NCBI GenBank assembly: GCA_036803025.1
Contig: DAIRVC010000113.1
Coordinates: 1 to 8,575, forward strand
DNA from: DAIRVC01 sp036803025
GTDB taxonomy: Bacteria > Chloroflexota > Anaerolineae > Anaerolineales > E44-bin32
Direction of reading: 5' to 3'
DNA: 8,575 bases
Below are positions 7,374 to 8,575 of the stretch, in pieces (the first letter of the stretch is position 1; every line of letters starts with the position of its first letter). The notes beneath the pieces are model-generated. The model did no database searches. It was not told the DNA's origin and saw only the letters and a list, made by a program, of their open reading frames with translations. The translations under genes and the position numbers were made by a program.

Positions 7374-8420
7374 CTAGGCGCCTCCCCGGCCGCGCATGCG
7401 TGGATCGAGGATATCGCGGACGGCGTCGCCGACCAGGTTCCAGGAGAGCACGTAGAACAGCAGCGCCAATCCGGGGAAGACGACGATGTACCAATAAGTG
7501 TCCAGGGCAGTGATCCAATCCCGGGCGAAGGAGATCAGCTGGCCCCAGTCGGCATAACCCACGTCGACGCCCACGCCCAGGAAGCTCAGGGCAGCGAAGG
7601 TGATGACGATATCGCCGATACTGAGCGAGGCCACTACCAGCGTGGGGAAGATCGCGTTGGGCAGAATATGGCGGAACATGATTCGCCGGTCTTTGGCGCC
7701 GATGACCTTGGCGGCGGTGACGAAGTCGCGTTCCTTGATCGATAGGATGTCGCCGCGAATCAACCGGGCGAAGCCCATCCAGCCGAAGACGACGATGGCG
7801 ACCATCGCCGGCCACAGGCTACGGCCAAACAACGGGGTCAGGATGGCCGAGAGGGTCAGGGCCGCCAGCAGGAACGGGAAGGTCATGAAGACGTCCGTGA
7901 TGCGCATCAAGATCATGTCGATGGCGCCGCCGTAGTAGGCCGATACGACGCCGACGATGATGCCGACCACAAGCGTGATGCCGGTGATGACCAGACCGAC
8001 ATAGAAGGCCGTACGCGTCCCCCAGACGATGCCGTAGAAGATGTCCCATTGACCGGGCGTCGTCCCGAACAGATGGATCCACTGCTCCGAGCCGGTCAGC
8101 GGCCGGAGCCAGAAGGCTGTTTCGGGCGTGCGGCGCGTCCACTCGGTGCCCGGCCCGCGCGGGTTCTCGCTGAAGCCTTCGCGAGGAATGGTGTAAGGAT
8201 CGTCGGATAGCGGCGGGGCGATGGCCGGCGCAAACACCGCCACCAGGATGAAGAGCGCCATGATGAACATGCCCAGGATCGACAGCGGATTGGTGACCAA
8301 TCCGCGTAGTAGGCGGTACACCTCCGGGCCGAGGACGCGTTCCAACCAGGGGATTTCCCTTTCGGGCAGTCCGTCCAGGGTGCCCTCGATGCCGCGCCGC
8401 GCCTTGACTTCAACCGCCAT
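7374..8420 (-). CDS. oppC: Peptide-type ABC importer permease, OppC/DppC-like
   Basis: This 348-residue integral membrane protein pairs with OppB to form the channel. I place the start at ATG 8418-8420 because GGAGG lies five bases before it; the longer frame to a TTG at 8486 would run into the oppB stop region and a hairpin. Hydrophobic segments lie at about 46-70, 139-163, 176-198, 203-219, 260-283 and 311-330. The cytoplasmic EAA-type loop that docks the ATPases reads TAAKVIGAKDRRIMFRHILP (235-254). After helix 1 there is a long outside loop (70-138). In it the usual GTDxxGRD motif is replaced by GTTPGQWD (119-126). The C terminus reads GDAVRDILDPRMRGR, typical of the family. It is in the same direction as the preceding oppB, 58 bases away, and is followed by the cytochrome gene. 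Confidence 0.94.
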   Translation of the reverse strand: MAVEVKARRGIEGTLDGLPEREIPWLERVLGPEVYRLLRGLVTNPLSILGMFIMALFILVAVFAPAIAPPLSDDPYTIPREGFSENPRGPGTEWTRRTPETAFWLRPLTGSEQWIHLFGTTPGQWDIFYGIVWGTRTAFYVGLVITGITLVVGIIVGVVSAYYGGAIDMILMRITDVFMTFPFLLAALTLSAILTPLFGRSLWPAMVAIVVFGWMGFARLIRGDILSIKERDFVTAAKVIGAKDRRIMFRHILPNAIFPTLVVASLSIGDIVITFAALSFLGVGVDVGYADWGQLISFARDWITALDTYWYIVVFPGLALLFYVLSWNLVGDAVRDILDPRMRGRGGA

Positions 8421-8436
8421 GGGGACCTCCGCTAAC

Positions 8437-8469
8437 AGCTTCCCGCGGGCTTGAAGCTCGCGGGAAGCT
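8437..8469. repeat. Near-perfect 15-base inverted repeat between oppB and oppC
   Basis: The arms 8437-8451 and 8455-8469 pair over 15 positions with one non-matching pair (G-T on the + strand, C-A on the transcribed strand), around a TGA loop (TCA on the transcribed strand). It begins ten bases after the oppB stop and ends about six bases before the oppC ribosome site GGAGG. It shares the CCCGCGAGC core with the hairpin at 7313-7337. As there is no T run and the downstream gene has a good ribosome site, it is more likely an mRNA stability or partial-attenuation element than a full stop. Confidence 0.55.
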
Positions 8470-8478
8470 AACTGCCTT

Positions 8479-8575
8479 CTACTCAAGCGTCACACGCGGG
8501 TCGATGAACACGTACAGGATGTCGATGATCAGGTTGGCGACCACCAGGATGAGCCCGTTGAACAGGATGAAGCCC
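8479..8575 (-). CDS. oppB: Peptide-type ABC importer permease, OppB/DppB-like (C-terminal end)
   Basis: Only the last 31 codons plus the TAG stop (8481-8479) are in the window; the gene continues past the right edge. The peptide reads GFILFNGLILVVANLIID (first 18 visible residues) and then ILYVFIDPRVTLE. This is a last membrane helix followed by the D-P-R sequence with which OppB/DppB permeases end (usually DPRI/DPRV plus a short tail). It would form the channel with OppC. Its place just before oppC and in the same direction supports the call, as OppB-OppC order is standard. No other part of the protein can be judged. Confidence 0.85.
   Translation of the reverse strand, partial: GFILFNGLILVVANLIIDILYVFIDPRVTLE

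Noticed and set aside
8421..8486. Longer oppC start at TTG 8486
   Set aside because: It would overlap the oppB stop and read through the inverted repeat; ATG at 8420 has an excellent GGAGG site.

Overview
This is a GC-rich, gene-dense bacterial window of ordinary chromosomal type. It starts inside a + strand 6-phosphogluconate dehydrogenase gene. Everything else is on the - strand and is read from right to left. I lean towards Chloroflexota (Anaerolineae-like). The reasons are the high GC, an opp-type transporter with a non-canonical OppC motif, an interspersed palindrome of the 'GATTGCTTCG...GCAATGAC' kind, and monohaem/dihaem cytochrome architecture. None of these is decisive, so the placement is an inference.

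Layout. Positions 1-588 hold the 3' part of gnd (+). Positions 589-764 are a convergent gap holding a short dispersed-repeat-like palindrome. Next comes a tightly packed - strand group transcribed glmU (3796->2441), a membrane CNNM/CBS/CorC-domain protein (2472->1156) and cytidine deaminase cdd (1172->765). The adjacent reading frames overlap by 32 and 17 bases, so this looks like one operon with translational coupling. Upstream of glmU lies a tRNA-Gln(TTG) gene (4006->3936) with an extended -10 promoter, and then a 12-base perfect inverted repeat (4107-4132) that closes off the transporter genes.

Positions 4165-8575 are a peptide-type (Opp/Dpp/nickel family) ABC importer cluster. In order of transcription it holds the last 31 codons of an OppB-like permease (8574->8479, too short for usual ORF calling), the OppC-like permease (8420->7374), an unexpected membrane-anchored c-type cytochrome (about 7306->6527), a 294-base non-coding stretch with a TATAAT -10 box, and the two ATPases OppD (6232->5192) and OppF (5160->4165). 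The solute-binding protein is not in the window and is probably further right. Two related GC-rich palindromes sharing the core CCCGCGAGC sit in the oppB-oppC and oppC-cytochrome gaps.

Functionally, glmU makes UDP-GlcNAc for envelope polymers, cdd salvages cytidine, gnd is in the oxidative pentose phosphate pathway, and the ABC genes import peptides or related solutes. I see no clearly new system. The items most worth a second look are the cytochrome inside the transporter cluster with its CX2CH and CX4CH sites, the CNNM domain that has lost family signature residues, and the paired palindromes between the operon genes.
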